DNA of 48,976 nucleotides. Source: Clostridia bacterium (GTDB taxonomy: Bacteria > Bacillota > Thermoanaerobacteria > Thermoanaerobacterales > Thermoanaerobacteraceae). Positions 7,579 through 15,292 of the stretch are shown in pieces. The notes beneath the pieces were generated by a model that did no database searches, was not told the origin of the DNA, and worked only from the letters and a program-made list of their open reading frames with translations. Every line of letters begins with the position of its first letter. Within the stretch, counting starts at the first letter, position 1. Location of the stretch: contig DULG01000021.1 of NCBI GenBank assembly GCA_012840485.1, positions 1 through 48,976 on the forward strand. The letters run 5' to 3'. The position numbers were made by a program, and so were the translations under genes.

Positions 7579-8745
7579 CTACAATATTCTTTCAGCGAAG
7601 TGTTTTATCCTTTCAAGTGCTCTTTTTATTTTATCTATAGAATATGCGTATGATACACGAATAAATCCTTCACCGCTTGGGCCAAATGCGTCTCCTGGTA
7701 CTACAGCTACTTTTTCTTCTTTTAAGAGTTTTTCACAAAATTCCTGTGAAGTCATACCCGTCTTTTTTATTGACGGGAAAATATAGAAAGCTCCTTTTGG
7801 CTCAAAGCAGTCAAAACCTATTTCGCGAAATCCGTTTACAATAAATTTCCTTCTCTTATCATATGTTTCTCTCATTTTTACTATGTCTTCTTCACATTGA
7901 TATATACCCTTTATAGCTGCATATTGTGCTGTTATTGGAGCGCATATAGTTGTGTACTGGTGGATTTTATTCATCGCTTCAATGAATCCGTGTTCTGCTG
8001 CAATATATCCCAGCCTCCAACCTGTCATGGCAAAAGCTTTAGAAAAACCGTTTATAAGTATTGTCCTTTCTTTCATGCCCGGAAGTGAGGCTATGCTTAC
8101 GTGCTTTCCTTCATAAGTCAATTCACTATATATTTCATCAGAAATTACTATTAAATCATGCTCAATTATTATGTCTACAATTTCTTCTAATTCTTCTTTT
8201 TTCATGATAGCACCTGTAGGGTTATTGGGGTAAGGAAGAATTAATGCTTTTGTTTTCGAGGTTATTTTTGATTTTAGGTCATCGGGAGTGAGTATAAAAT
8301 TGTTTTTTTCGTCAGTAGGTACAAACACAGGGATACCTCTTGTCAAAGTTACACATGGTGCGTATGATACGTAACTTGGTTCAGGTACTAAAACCTCGTC
8401 ACCATCATCTAAAAGAGCTCTGAGTGCCAAGTCAATGGCTTCACTGGCACCGATAGTCACCATAATTTCTTTTTCTGGGTCATAAGCTAAATTATAATGG
8501 GTCTTTAAAAAATAGGATATGGCGATTCTAAGTTCGGGCAAGCCTAAGTTTGAGGTGTATGTTGTGCTACCTCTATCTAGTGCGTCAATGCCTTCTTTTC
8601 TTATTTCCCATGGAGTTACAAAATCTGGTTCGCCAACTCCCAGTGCTATTATGTCTTTTGAACTTGTCACAAGGTCAAAAAATTTTCTAATTCCGGACGG
8701 TGGTATGCTTTTTACTACATTAGATATATATTTGTCTGTGTTCAT
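7579..8745 (-). CDS. Class I/II aminotransferase (aspartate/aromatic type)
   Basis: This is a 388-residue fold-type I PLP aminotransferase. Visible landmarks are PYPNNPTG (N175 at the cofactor), ISDEIY (D203 and Y206) and NGFSKAFAMTGWRLGY with the Schiff-base lysine K236. RVSYAYS near the C terminus carries the carboxylate-binding arginine. The family transfers amino groups between amino acids and 2-oxo acids in the cytoplasm; the exact amino acid cannot be read from sequence. Its start overlaps the stop of the Lrp/AsnC gene by four bases, so the regulator probably senses an amino acid related to this reaction (inference). Confidence 0.9.
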   Translation of the reverse strand: MNTDKYISNVVKSIPPSGIRKFFDLVTSSKDIIALGVGEPDFVTPWEIRKEGIDALDRGSTTYTSNLGLPELRIAISYFLKTHYNLAYDPEKEIMVTIGASEAIDLALRALLDDGDEVLVPEPSYVSYAPCVTLTRGIPVFVPTDEKNNFILTPDDLKSKITSKTKALILPYPNNPTGAIMKKEELEEIVDIIIEHDLIVISDEIYSELTYEGKHVSIASLPGMKERTILINGFSKAFAMTGWRLGYIAAEHGFIEAMNKIHQYTTICAPITAQYAAIKGIYQCEEDIVKMRETYDKRRKFIVNGFREIGFDCFEPKGAFYIFPSIKKTGMTSQEFCEKLLKEEKVAVVPGDAFGPSGEGFIRVSYAYSIDKIKRALERIKHFAERIL

Positions 8746-9230
8746 GGTGTTACCACCAGTCTTTTGTCATCTTCCCCTTCTTCGTAAAAAACGCCGTCCT
8801 TTTTATATCTTTTTAATACAAAATGGGTTGTAGTGCTTAAGACTCCTTCAATAGGTGCAAGTCTTTCAGCTACAAATAATGCTATTTCTTTCATGGTTTT
8901 TCCTTCTACTTCCACAGAAAGGTCATAAGTTCCGGAAATTAAAGAAACTGATTTTACTTCTTCGTACTGGCATATTCTGTGGGCTACTCTGTTAAATCCA
9001 TGTCCTTGCTGGGGGGCTACTCTCACATCTATGAGGGCAGTTATGACTTCTCTGCCAGTCTTTTCCCAATCAACTAAAGTGGTGTATTTTAACAATACTT
9101 TTTTGTCCTCAAGATTTTTTATTGTGTTTTTGACTTCTTCTTCACTAAGCCCTGTAATTGTTGCAATTTGTTTTTCTGTAAGACGACTGTTTTCGCACAA
9201 AAGGTCAATGATTTCCATAGATTTATCCAT
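8742..9230 (-). CDS. Lrp/AsnC-family transcriptional regulator
   Basis: This is a 162-residue protein with an N-terminal helix-turn-helix (about 14-55; LTEKQIATITGLSEEEV) and a C-terminal RAM/AsnC ligand-binding domain (about 65-145; SVSLISGTYDLSVEVEG). Such proteins are octameric DNA-binding sensors of amino acids. It is the first gene of a two-gene unit with the aminotransferase. AGGAGG precedes the ATG at the rather long distance of 11 bases. It is transcribed from the promoter at 9267-9295, which lies back to back with the feoA promoter. Confidence 0.9.
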   Translation of the reverse strand: MDKSMEIIDLLCENSRLTEKQIATITGLSEEEVKNTIKNLEDKKVLLKYTTLVDWEKTGREVITALIDVRVAPQQGHGFNRVAHRICQYEEVKSVSLISGTYDLSVEVEGKTMKEIALFVAERLAPIEGVLSTTTHFVLKRYKKDGVFYEEGEDDKRLVVTP

Positions 9231-9266
9231 ATTTCATCCACCCTCCTAAAAAGATATTTTATGCAC

Positions 9267-9295
9267 ATTATAATACAAAGATAGGCGTAATTCAA
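9267..9295 (-). promoter_or_regulatory. Promoter of the Lrp-aminotransferase unit
   Basis: On the minus strand TTGAAT (9290-9295) and TATAAT (9267-9272) are separated by 17 bp. This is upstream of the Lrp gene, with room for a 30-base leader. Confidence 0.65.
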
Positions 9296-9366
9296 TAATT
9301 TAATAAATTGAAGTATAAAATTTTAAATAAAAACGTTTGAAATTGAAGTAATACAATATTGTTGGG

Positions 9367-9396
9367 TTGACAGATACATGTAAAGAATGTTACAAT
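9367..9396 (+). promoter_or_regulatory. Promoter of feoAB
   Basis: TTGACA (9367-9372) and TACAAT (9391-9396) with an 18-bp spacer precede feoA. The Fur-like box begins 10 bases after the -10 hexamer, so it covers the start site. Confidence 0.65.
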
Positions 9397-9405
9397 TTTT
9401 ATAGG

Positions 9406-9424
9406 GATATTGATAATTATTTTC
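9406..9424 (+). promoter_or_regulatory. Fur-like box at feoAB
   Basis: GATATTGATAATTATTTTC matches the classic 19-bp Fur box (GATAATGATAATCATTATC) at 16 of 19 positions. It lies at the predicted transcription start of feoA, as expected for iron-dependent repression. The regulator itself is not in this neighbourhood; the PerR-type gene at 42077 is the only Fur-family member in the window. Confidence 0.65.
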
Positions 9425-9445
9425 AATTATGGAGGCTGCATATAA

Positions 9446-9688
9446 ATGGGAGAAAATACTATTATAAATCTTATAGAATTAAAGGAAAATCATGAAGGAG
9501 AGATTGTATTAATAAAAGCAGGAAGAGCAGCTACGCAAAGGTTAAATGAAATGGGACTTGTACCGGGGACAAAAGTTAAGCTGGTTAGAAAAGGTCCTTT
9601 AAGGGGTCCTGTGGAATTGGAGGTCAGGAATTCTCACCTGGTGATTGGATATGGTCTTGCTTCAAAAATATATGTAAAAATCGTCTGA
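9446..9688 (+). CDS. feoA: Ferrous iron transport protein A
   Basis: This 80-residue protein is a single SH3-like FeoA domain: RLNEMGLVPGTKVKLVRKGP followed by GPVELEVRNSHLVIGYGLA is the family signature. FeoA is a small cytoplasmic accessory of the FeoB transporter and is thought to modulate it. feoB starts 18 bases downstream. GGAGG precedes the ATG, and the unit is governed by the promoter and Fur-like box just upstream. Length is normal for the family. Confidence 0.92.
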   Translation: MGENTIINLIELKENHEGEIVLIKAGRAATQRLNEMGLVPGTKVKLVRKGPLRGPVELEVRNSHLVIGYGLASKIYVKIV

Positions 9689-9706
9689 CAGAAAGGGCGA
9701 TATACG

Positions 9707-11677
9707 ATGAAAAAAGAAATAGTTATAGCCTTAGCAGGAAATGCTAATGTGGGTAAAAGTGTCATATTTAATCAATTGACAGGATTGACACAGATAATTG
9801 GTAACTGGCCAGGAAAAACAGTCGAGAGGGCAGAAGGGGTACTGCGGTTTAAAGGACGAACTATAAAAATTGTTGACCTTCCCGGTATTTATTCACTTTC
9901 TGCTTATTCTCAAGAGGAAATTGTTTCCCGTGAGTTTATAGCTTTTGAAAAACCGGATGTTGTAATAAACGTAGTGGATGCCTCTAATCTTGAGAGAAAT
10001 TTGTTTTTTACAGTGCAACTTTTAGAGCTTCATGTGCCTATGGTTATGGCTTTAAACCAAGTGGATTATGCCCTTAAAAAGGGTATAGATATAGATGTAA
10101 AGAAGTTAGAAGAGCTTTTAGGTATTCCAGTTGTAGAAACTGTTGCTACAAAAGGCAAAGGGCTTCAGGAATTAATAAATAAAGTTTTAGAAGTTGTGGA
10201 TTCACATAAAGAAATGGATGTAAAAAGGTATGATATAAAAGAGGAAAAAGTTCTCAAATATAGAAATGAAGTAAGTGAATATGTAATGAAAATTTACGAC
10301 ATCCTTTTGAAACACAATGTAGACCTTATAAATTTGTTTCATCCTCTGTGGATTTCACTAAAACTGATAGAAGAGGATAGCGATATAGTAGAAAAGTTAA
10401 AAAAAGAGCCTAATGGAGAAAAAGTTTATGAAGAAATTCAAAAAGAATTAGAAGGTTTAAAGGCAAAGACAGATAGTCCTCTTGCAACTTTAGTTACAGC
10501 AGACAGATATGATATTGCTTCTTTTATCGCAAGCCAAACTGTATCAGAGATTCACCATAGAATTACTTGGACTGATTTAATTGACAATGTAGCTCTTCAT
10601 AAAATATGGGGCTATATATCAATGCTCATTATTGTATTTATATCTTTTTATGGAATATTTAAATTTGGAGAGTATTTCTCAGGTGTGCTGGAGGACTTTT
10701 TTGACGGTTTTAAGCCTTTAGTGTACAATTTGAATATTCCAAATATGTATAAAGATTTTCTCTGGAATGGGCTTGCTGAAGGGATTATTTCTGCTATAAC
10801 TATAGTGCTTCCCTATATATTTCCTTTTTATGTGTTTTTATCAATACTTGAAAACACTGGTTATCTTGCAAGAATTGCATTTTTAATGGATGAGGTTATG
10901 CACAAAGTTGGGCTTCACGGTAAAGCCCTTATTCCAGTATTGATGGGGTTTGGGTGCAATGTACCTGCAGTATTAGGCACCAAAATTTTAGAAACGGATA
11001 GAGAAATATTTATTGCGTCTTTTATGTCCACTCTTGTGCCTTGTTCTGCAAGAATTGTAATAATTTTGGGAACAATAGGGGTCTTCATGGGGCCACAATA
11101 CGCACTCGCTGTTTTTGCCTTAGACGTTTTGGTAGTTTATATAGCGGCGTATTTTGCAAATAAAATTGCACCTGGAAAGCCTTATGATTTGATAATGGAA
11201 CTTCCTGGCTATAGGATGCCTGCTTTAAAGCCTACATTGAAGCAGATATGGTTTAGAATAAAAGACTTTTTGTATGTAGCTCTTCCCATAATTGTAGTTG
11301 GCAGCTTGGCTCTGGAAATATTGAAGTACTCTGGCATATTTAAATATGTGACTTATATAATGGATCCTATTGTTGTAAAATGGTTGGGATTGCCGTCAAT
11401 AATAGGGATAGTATTGATTTTTGGGATTTTGAGAAAAGAACTGACACTTATAATGCTTTTAACACTGTCTGGGACAAGTCATATAACACAGATTTTGACG
11501 CCGCGGCAGATGATTGTCTTTGGTGTTGTTACAATGCTTTATATTCCCTGTATTGCTACAATTGCAGCATTAAAAAGGACAATTGGTTGGAGAAAAACAT
11601 GGTGGGTAGTTTTTGCTAATATTTTTATTGCAATACTAATAGGGGGGATATTAAATCGAATTCTTACTTTTGTATAA
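9707..11677 (+). CDS. feoB: Ferrous iron transporter FeoB
   Basis: This 656-residue protein has an N-terminal G domain. Its motifs are G1 GNANVGKS (11-18), G3 DLPG (57-60) and G4 NQVD (117-120); a helical domain to about 270 acts as guanine-nucleotide dissociation inhibitor. The remainder is a two-gate membrane domain with eight or so segments. It contains the conserved GFGCNVPAVLGT in the first gate and its counterpart LTLIMLLTLSG. FeoB imports Fe2+ across the cytoplasmic membrane, the usable iron form in anoxic environments. Length is on the short side but normal for clostridial FeoB. No feoC was recognised downstream. Confidence 0.95.
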   Translation: MKKEIVIALAGNANVGKSVIFNQLTGLTQIIGNWPGKTVERAEGVLRFKGRTIKIVDLPGIYSLSAYSQEEIVSREFIAFEKPDVVINVVDASNLERNLFFTVQLLELHVPMVMALNQVDYALKKGIDIDVKKLEELLGIPVVETVATKGKGLQELINKVLEVVDSHKEMDVKRYDIKEEKVLKYRNEVSEYVMKIYDILLKHNVDLINLFHPLWISLKLIEEDSDIVEKLKKEPNGEKVYEEIQKELEGLKAKTDSPLATLVTADRYDIASFIASQTVSEIHHRITWTDLIDNVALHKIWGYISMLIIVFISFYGIFKFGEYFSGVLEDFFDGFKPLVYNLNIPNMYKDFLWNGLAEGIISAITIVLPYIFPFYVFLSILENTGYLARIAFLMDEVMHKVGLHGKALIPVLMGFGCNVPAVLGTKILETDREIFIASFMSTLVPCSARIVIILGTIGVFMGPQYALAVFALDVLVVYIAAYFANKIAPGKPYDLIMELPGYRMPALKPTLKQIWFRIKDFLYVALPIIVVGSLALEILKYSGIFKYVTYIMDPIVVKWLGLPSIIGIVLIFGILRKELTLIMLLTLSGTSHITQILTPRQMIVFGVVTMLYIPCIATIAALKRTIGWRKTWWVVFANIFIAILIGGILNRILTFV

Positions 11678-11818
11678 TTGTGGTATAATGTTAATAAGTG
11701 ATGAAGTTATGCCATATATAATGCCTCAAAAGGGAAAAAGATTGAAAGTGTTGTGGGAGGTAACAACGGTTAAAAATAATGGTACAAAAAGTATATAATT
11801 TTAGTTGGGTGATTATAG

Positions 11819-12412
11819 ATGTTATTGAGTATACAAAAAGTTAAAGGAAATATAATATCAGCAGAAGTACATTGATAAATTGGGAAAAGGAAGAATTAAT
11901 AACTCCAATTAGAACACCAAAAGGAAGAAGAAGATACAAAAAAGAAGATATAGAGAACTTATTCGGTATGATAGAAGAAAAGCCAAAACCTAAAGTAGTT
12001 TTATATGCGAGAGTATCTACAAAAAAGCAAGAAGAATATCTTAAAAATTAAATTAAAAGACTTGAAGAATACGCTAATTCTCAAGGATGGCAGTATGAGG
12101 TTATATCCGGAAATAGCAAGTGGAGTAAATGAAAACAGGAGAGGTTTATTAAAGCTTTTAAACAAAATCAAAAGAGGAGAAGTTAAAAAAGTTGTAATAG
12201 AATATCCTGATAGACTTGCAAGATTTGGCTTTAAATATCTCAAATTTTTCATGGAGAGTTTTGGAGTAGAACTTATAATTTTAAATGATAGAGAAAATGA
12301 AAATGATACAAACAAGGAGCTGGCAGAAGACTTAATAGCGATAGTCACTTCATTTGCAGCAAGAATTTATGGACAAAGAGGTGGCAAAAAGTATGATAGC
12401 AATACAAGCTAA
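11819..12412 (+). pseudogene. IS607-family serine recombinase (tnpA), broken
   Basis: Three frames together rebuild an IS607-type TnpA. A MerR-like helix-turn-helix start (11819-11875, LLSIQKV) is followed after a frameshift by NWEKEELITPIRTP and the catalytic YARVSTKKQ. There is then a TAA stop where LKN*IKRLEEYA expects a glutamine. After a second frameshift the rest runs intact from 12080 to 12412 (VVIEYPDRLARFGFKYL, FAARIYGQRGGKK). With two frameshifts and one nonsense codon it cannot make transposase. IS607 transposases use the serine in YARVS for strand exchange. The element is old and decayed. Confidence 0.8.
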
Positions 12413-12455
12413 GCTTAATTTTCTAAGTCAAGAAGATATTCTGTTGCTGAACTAA
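12393..12455 (+). pseudogene. tnpB start fragment of the same IS607 element
   Basis: The 20-codon frame beginning ATG at 12393 reads MIAIQAKLNFLSQEDILLLN and stops. IS607-family tnpB genes commonly begin with a similar MI..QAKL peptide directly after or overlapping tnpA. Everything beyond is replaced by the HEPN-like remnant, so more than 95% of tnpB (the RNA-guided nuclease relative) is missing. Confidence 0.5.
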
Positions 12456-12643
12456 TAAACGATGCCACTCAATTTGATAGAAGTTTTCTTGAAATAAAAT
12501 CTGAAGGGGCTTCTTTGGACAAGTATTATATTCCTACCTGTTACCCAAATGGGCTTCCTGGTGGTATACCTTCTGAAGCTTTTATAGGAGAGGATGCTAT
12601 TTCTGCAATTAATAGAGCATTAAAGGTAATAAAATTTGTATAA
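12422..12643 (+). pseudogene. HEPN-domain protein, C-terminal remnant
   Basis: A 73-codon open stretch without a start codon reads, at its end, KYYIPTCYPNGLPGG followed by IPSEAFIGEDAISAINRA. This is the typical C-terminal half of small HEPN-domain proteins encoded next to MNT nucleotidyltransferases (toxin-antitoxin pairs). The N-terminal half, including the RNase-like motif, is absent, and no MNT partner is visible. The deletion joined it to the tnpB start. The shared terminator at 12658-12692 follows. Confidence 0.6.
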
Positions 12644-12657
12644 GAAAAAAATAAGCT

Positions 12658-12692
12658 AAAACAGAGTAGGCACTAGACTACTCTGTTTTTTT
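12658..12692 (+). terminator. Bidirectional terminator between the HEPN relic and nikR
   Basis: AAAACAGAGTAG (12658-12669) pairs with CTACTCTGTTTT (12678-12689) and is followed by T's on the plus strand. The A-rich left arm gives a U-run on the minus strand, where nikR ends 10 bases away. Confidence 0.75.
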
Positions 12693-12701
12693 ATATATCC
12701 T

Positions 12702-13127
12702 TTACAAATTTTCTCCTGTCGTGGTCATCACTAATTTTCCGTGTTTTACTCCTTTTGTGCTTATTATTTCATCAGCGATTTTTATGATTTTTTTTGCGGT
12801 TCCTTTTACTACCATTACCTCAAGGCAGTTGTGTTTGTCTAAATGGACGTGCATTGTGGATATGATGTTTTTGTAGTGTTTATGCTGCATGTCTGTCAAC
12901 TTATCATTTATTTCTCTGACTTCATGGTTAAAAACATATGTAATTGTTCCAATAGTTTCCACGTCTTCTGCTTCCCACTGATTTTCCACGATGAAATCCC
13001 TTATTAAATCTCTTATAGCTTCAGACCTGTTGTTGTAATTTTTTTTCTTTATAAGCTCGTCAAATTGATAAAGAAGTTTTGATTCCATTGAAACTCCAAA
13101 ACGTGTTATTTCCTCCAGAAGGATCAC
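12702..13127 (-). CDS. nikR: NikR-like nickel-responsive regulator
   Basis: This 141-residue protein has a ribbon-helix-helix domain (about 7-50; [19 protein letters not shown]) followed by an ACT-like metal-binding domain. [17 protein letters not shown] contains the HxH...C set that binds Ni2+ in NikR, and another histidine lies in MQHKHYKN. NikR normally represses nickel uptake when nickel is high. No nickel transporter or enzyme gene is in the window, so it acts elsewhere. The start is uncertain: GTG at 13127 is the only standard codon giving a complete ribbon-helix-helix, yet its purine-rich AGGGAG abuts the start. An 8-bp dyad with NikR-like spacing overlaps its promoter. Confidence 0.85.
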   Translation of the reverse strand: MILLEEITRFGVSMESKLLYQFDELIKKKNYNNRSEAIRDLIRDFIVENQWEAEDVETIGTITYVFNHEVREINDKLTDMQHKHYKNIISTMHVHLDKHNCLEVMVVKGTAKKIIKIADEIISTKGVKHGKLVMTTTGENL

Positions 13128-13137
13128 TCCCTTAAAC

Positions 13138-13167
13138 AGTGTTATTTTCTTCTAAAATGATAGCACT
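13138..13167 (-). promoter_or_regulatory. Dyad at the nikR promoter, possible NikR operator
   Basis: AGTGTTAT (13138-13145) and ATAGCACT (13160-13167) are inverted copies (7 of 8 matching) separated by 14 bases. The geometry resembles the E. coli NikR site (GTATGA, 16 bases, TCATAC) but the sequence differs. It overlaps the -10 box at 13157-13162, compatible with autorepression. Confidence 0.4.
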
Positions 13168-13185
13168 ATTTTTTGATGGAGTCAA
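13157..13185 (-). promoter_or_regulatory. nikR promoter
   Basis: On the minus strand TTGACT (13180-13185) and TATCAT (13157-13162) have a 17-bp spacer. Transcription would start about 25 bases before the nikR start codon. Confidence 0.6.
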
Positions 13186-13258
13186 TTTTTTAAAATTAAT
13201 TTTAGTTTAATTTTGGATTAATGTTGTTTTAATGTAGGGGTTATAAAATGAAATTGAA

Positions 13259-13279
13259 AGTTGATGGTAAACATCAACT
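13259..13279 (+). other. Leader hairpin before the PepSY gene
   Basis: AGTTGATG (13259-13266) pairs perfectly with CATCAACT (13272-13279) around a 5-base loop. It ends about 10 bases before the ribosome binding site AAAGGGTGG at 13290-13298. It has no T-run and may stabilise or modulate the mRNA. Confidence 0.45.
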
Positions 13280-13303
13280 AAAATAAAAGAAAGGGTGGTA
13301 AAA

Positions 13304-13861
13304 ATGGATAAAAAGTTAATAAGCTACGTAGTGGCAGGAGCAATGGCATTAGGTTTAGTAGGGGGTGTTGCATATCAGGGAATTGCAAAAGCGCAAGGTA
13401 CTCCTACAGCTGTAACATATACAGCTACAACAACAACTGACAAACAGAACATAGACGAGCAACAGCCAATGTATCAAGGTTCAATAAAAGTTACTAATCC
13501 TCAAGACAATGCAAAGGACAACGAGGTAGTAAAAGATAACGAAGCACAAGAAAGTGTACAATTGGCTTCTCTTGCAAAGATAACTCCTGATGAAGCAAAG
13601 GCTGCAGCACTAAAAGCGGTACCTGGCACAATAGAAAAAGTGGGTCTTGATAATGAAAATGGATACCTTGTATACAGCGTAGAAATAAAGACAAATAACG
13701 ATACTGTAGATGTAAAAGTTGATGCAGGAAATGGAGCAGTATTAGCCCAAGACAAAGACCAAGACAATGAAAAACATGAGAAAGAAAAAGCTGGAGAAGT
13801 TGAAAAAACAAACGCTTTTGACAATGACACTGTACAACTTGAACAGCAAGGAGAAAACTAA
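13304..13861 (+). CDS. Secreted PepSY-domain protein
   Basis: This 185-residue protein starts with a clear signal peptide (positive MDKK, hydrophobic 5-25, AKAQG cleavage-like site near 31). A Thr/Gln-rich linker follows, then one PepSY domain (about 93-150): ITPDEAKAAALKAVPGTI, then VYSVEI and VDVKVDAGNGAVL. The tail is highly charged (KDQDNEKHEKEKAGEVEKT). PepSY domains are often found outside the membrane and have been proposed to inhibit peptidases; the role here is unknown. I chose the ATG at 13304 because the GTG at 13295 lies within the ribosome binding site. A strong terminator follows immediately, so it is monocistronic. Confidence 0.82.
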   Translation: MDKKLISYVVAGAMALGLVGGVAYQGIAKAQGTPTAVTYTATTTTDKQNIDEQQPMYQGSIKVTNPQDNAKDNEVVKDNEAQESVQLASLAKITPDEAKAAALKAVPGTIEKVGLDNENGYLVYSVEIKTNNDTVDVKVDAGNGAVLAQDKDQDNEKHEKEKAGEVEKTNAFDNDTVQLEQQGEN

Positions 13862-13886
13862 AAAAGAGGCGCTATGCCTCTTTTTT
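13862..13886 (+). terminator. Terminator of the PepSY gene
   Basis: AAAAGAGGC (13862-13870) pairs with GCCTCTTTT (13876-13884) across GCTAT, ending in a run of six T's. It is a textbook intrinsic terminator directly after the stop codon. Confidence 0.9.
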
Positions 13887-13889
13887 ACA

Positions 13890-13918
13890 TTGATTGTGAT
13901 AACGATTTAATATATAAT
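13890..13918 (+). promoter_or_regulatory. Promoter of the riboswitch-oadB unit
   Basis: TTGATT (13890-13895) and TATAAT (13913-13918) are 17 bp apart. Transcription would start just before the aptamer at 13930. Confidence 0.7.
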
Positions 13919-13929
13919 TAAACATAAGT

Positions 13930-14066
13930 AAAGGGGAGTAGCTCGCCACAATGTGTGGTTTGACCTGTCGTCAGCACGAGAAATTTTCTCCGGCAGGTCA
14001 AAAACTCCATGTAGAGTTTGAGCAAGACCTTTATAGTGTTCATCACTATAGAGGTTTTGCTTTTTT
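13930..14066 (+). ncRNA. yybP-ykoY (Mn2+) riboswitch with terminator
   Basis: The conserved blocks of the yybP-ykoY family are present in order: AAAGGGGAGTAGC (13930-13942), GTCGTCAGCACG (13967-13978) and GAGCAAGACCTTT (14020-14032). Internal helices are also visible, such as TTTGACCTG with CAGGTCAAA. The expression platform is clear. GCAAGACCTTTATAGTG (14022-14038) can pair over 17 bases (two G-U) with 14044-14060, followed by six T's. That terminator uses the 3' strand of the aptamer base stem, so ligand-stabilised aptamer and terminator exclude each other, making it an ON switch. The family is known to sense Mn2+ and usually controls Mn export or related transport genes. Confidence 0.92.
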
Positions 14067-14098
14067 ATGTATATTTACAAAAGAAGGGAGTATAGATA

Positions 14099-15208
14099 AT
14101 GAACGCTTTTATAGAAGGTATATTAAATCTTACACCAGGCCATATTATAATGTTTATCATTGGAGGTATCCTTATATATCTTGCGATAAAAAAAGAATAC
14201 GAGCCAATGTTACTTTTGCCTATAGGGTTTGGCATAATACTAGCCAATATTCCGCTTTCATCTGCTATAGGTGGAAATGGTTTTCTTACAATTCTATACA
14301 ATGCAGGAATAAAAACAGAACTTTTTCCTATTCTTATTTTTATTGCAGTTGGGGCAATGATAGATTTTTCACCACTTCTTAAGCAACCGTTAATGATATT
14401 TTTTGGCGCAGCAGCGCAGTTAGGAATATTTTTAACTATAATTTTTGCTTACATATTGGGGTTTGATTTAAAAGAAGCGGCTTCTATAGGTATAATTGGC
14501 GCTGCAGATGGCCCTACATCTATTTACGTAGCCAATTTATTTGCACCAAAACTTTTAGGTCCTATATCAGTTGCAGCTTATTCGTATATGGCTTTAGTTC
14601 CAATAATCCAGCCCCCCGTGATAAGGATGCTGACTACTAAAGAAGAGCGAAAAATTAGAATGGATTTGCGCATGAATAAAGTTTCAAAAACAGCTAAGAT
14701 ACTTTTTCCAATAGCGGTGACATTTGTTGCAGGAATTTTAGTACCAAGTAGTGTTCCTCTTGTAGGTTCTTTGATGTTTGGCAACCTTATAAGAGAAAGT
14801 GGTGTGGTTGAACGGCTTTCAAAAGCTGCACAAAATGAACTTGCTAATCTTGTAACACTTTTACTTGGTATAACAATAGGCTCTACCATGACTGCTGATA
14901 AATTTTTGACACCTACAACCCTTTTGATATTTGGAATGGGACTTATCGCTTTTGTATTCGACACAGCCGGAGGAATATTGTTTGCAAAATTTTTGAACCT
15001 CTTTTTAAAAAATAAAGTCAATCCAATGGTAGGAGCTGCTGGAATATCAGCTTTTCCAATGTCATCTCGTGTGATACAGAAAATGGCCCAAAAAGAAGAC
15101 CCTACAAATTTTATTTTAATGCAGGCTGTGGGCGCAAATGTTGCAGGTCAGATAGGTTCTATCATAGCAGGAGGTATTGTAATAGCACTTGTAAGTTCTA
15201 TTGTGTGA
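14099..15208 (+). CDS. oadB: Na+-translocating decarboxylase beta subunit (OadB-like)
   Basis: This 369-residue membrane protein has about nine to eleven membrane segments. IGAADGPTSIYVA includes the conserved aspartate (D137 here) used for Na+ coupling in OadB/GcdB/MmdB. The later block NELANLVTLLLGITIGSTM and the ending around GAAGISAFPMSSRV are also typical. Beta subunits normally couple decarboxylation of a biotin-bound carboxyl group, delivered by the alpha subunit, to Na+ export. Only a small gamma-like gene follows; no carboxyltransferase or biotin carrier is nearby. Control by a Mn2+-type riboswitch is unexpected for this family. GAAGGGAG precedes the ATG. Mn2+ or Na+ export by this orphan pair is a hypothesis. 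Confidence 0.9.
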   Translation: MNAFIEGILNLTPGHIIMFIIGGILIYLAIKKEYEPMLLLPIGFGIILANIPLSSAIGGNGFLTILYNAGIKTELFPILIFIAVGAMIDFSPLLKQPLMIFFGAAAQLGIFLTIIFAYILGFDLKEAASIGIIGAADGPTSIYVANLFAPKLLGPISVAAYSYMALVPIIQPPVIRMLTTKEERKIRMDLRMNKVSKTAKILFPIAVTFVAGILVPSSVPLVGSLMFGNLIRESGVVERLSKAAQNELANLVTLLLGITIGSTMTADKFLTPTTLLIFGMGLIAFVFDTAGGILFAKFLNLFLKNKVNPMVGAAGISAFPMSSRVIQKMAQKEDPTNFILMQAVGANVAGQIGSIIAGGIVIALVSSIV

Positions 15209-15292
15209 TTAGAAGTGTTCAGTTGCAATATATGTAAGAAAGCTTATAAGATCTCTGACTAAAGAGGTTAAAATTTGAAAGAGGTGAACAAA

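Noticed and set aside
11688..11798. 36-codon frame after feoB, considered as a feoC-like gene
   Set aside because: No ribosome binding site and no FeoC winged-helix pattern.
13951..14382. 143-codon frame across the riboswitch and oadB start
   Set aside because: It overlaps the aptamer, the terminator and the well supported oadB frame.
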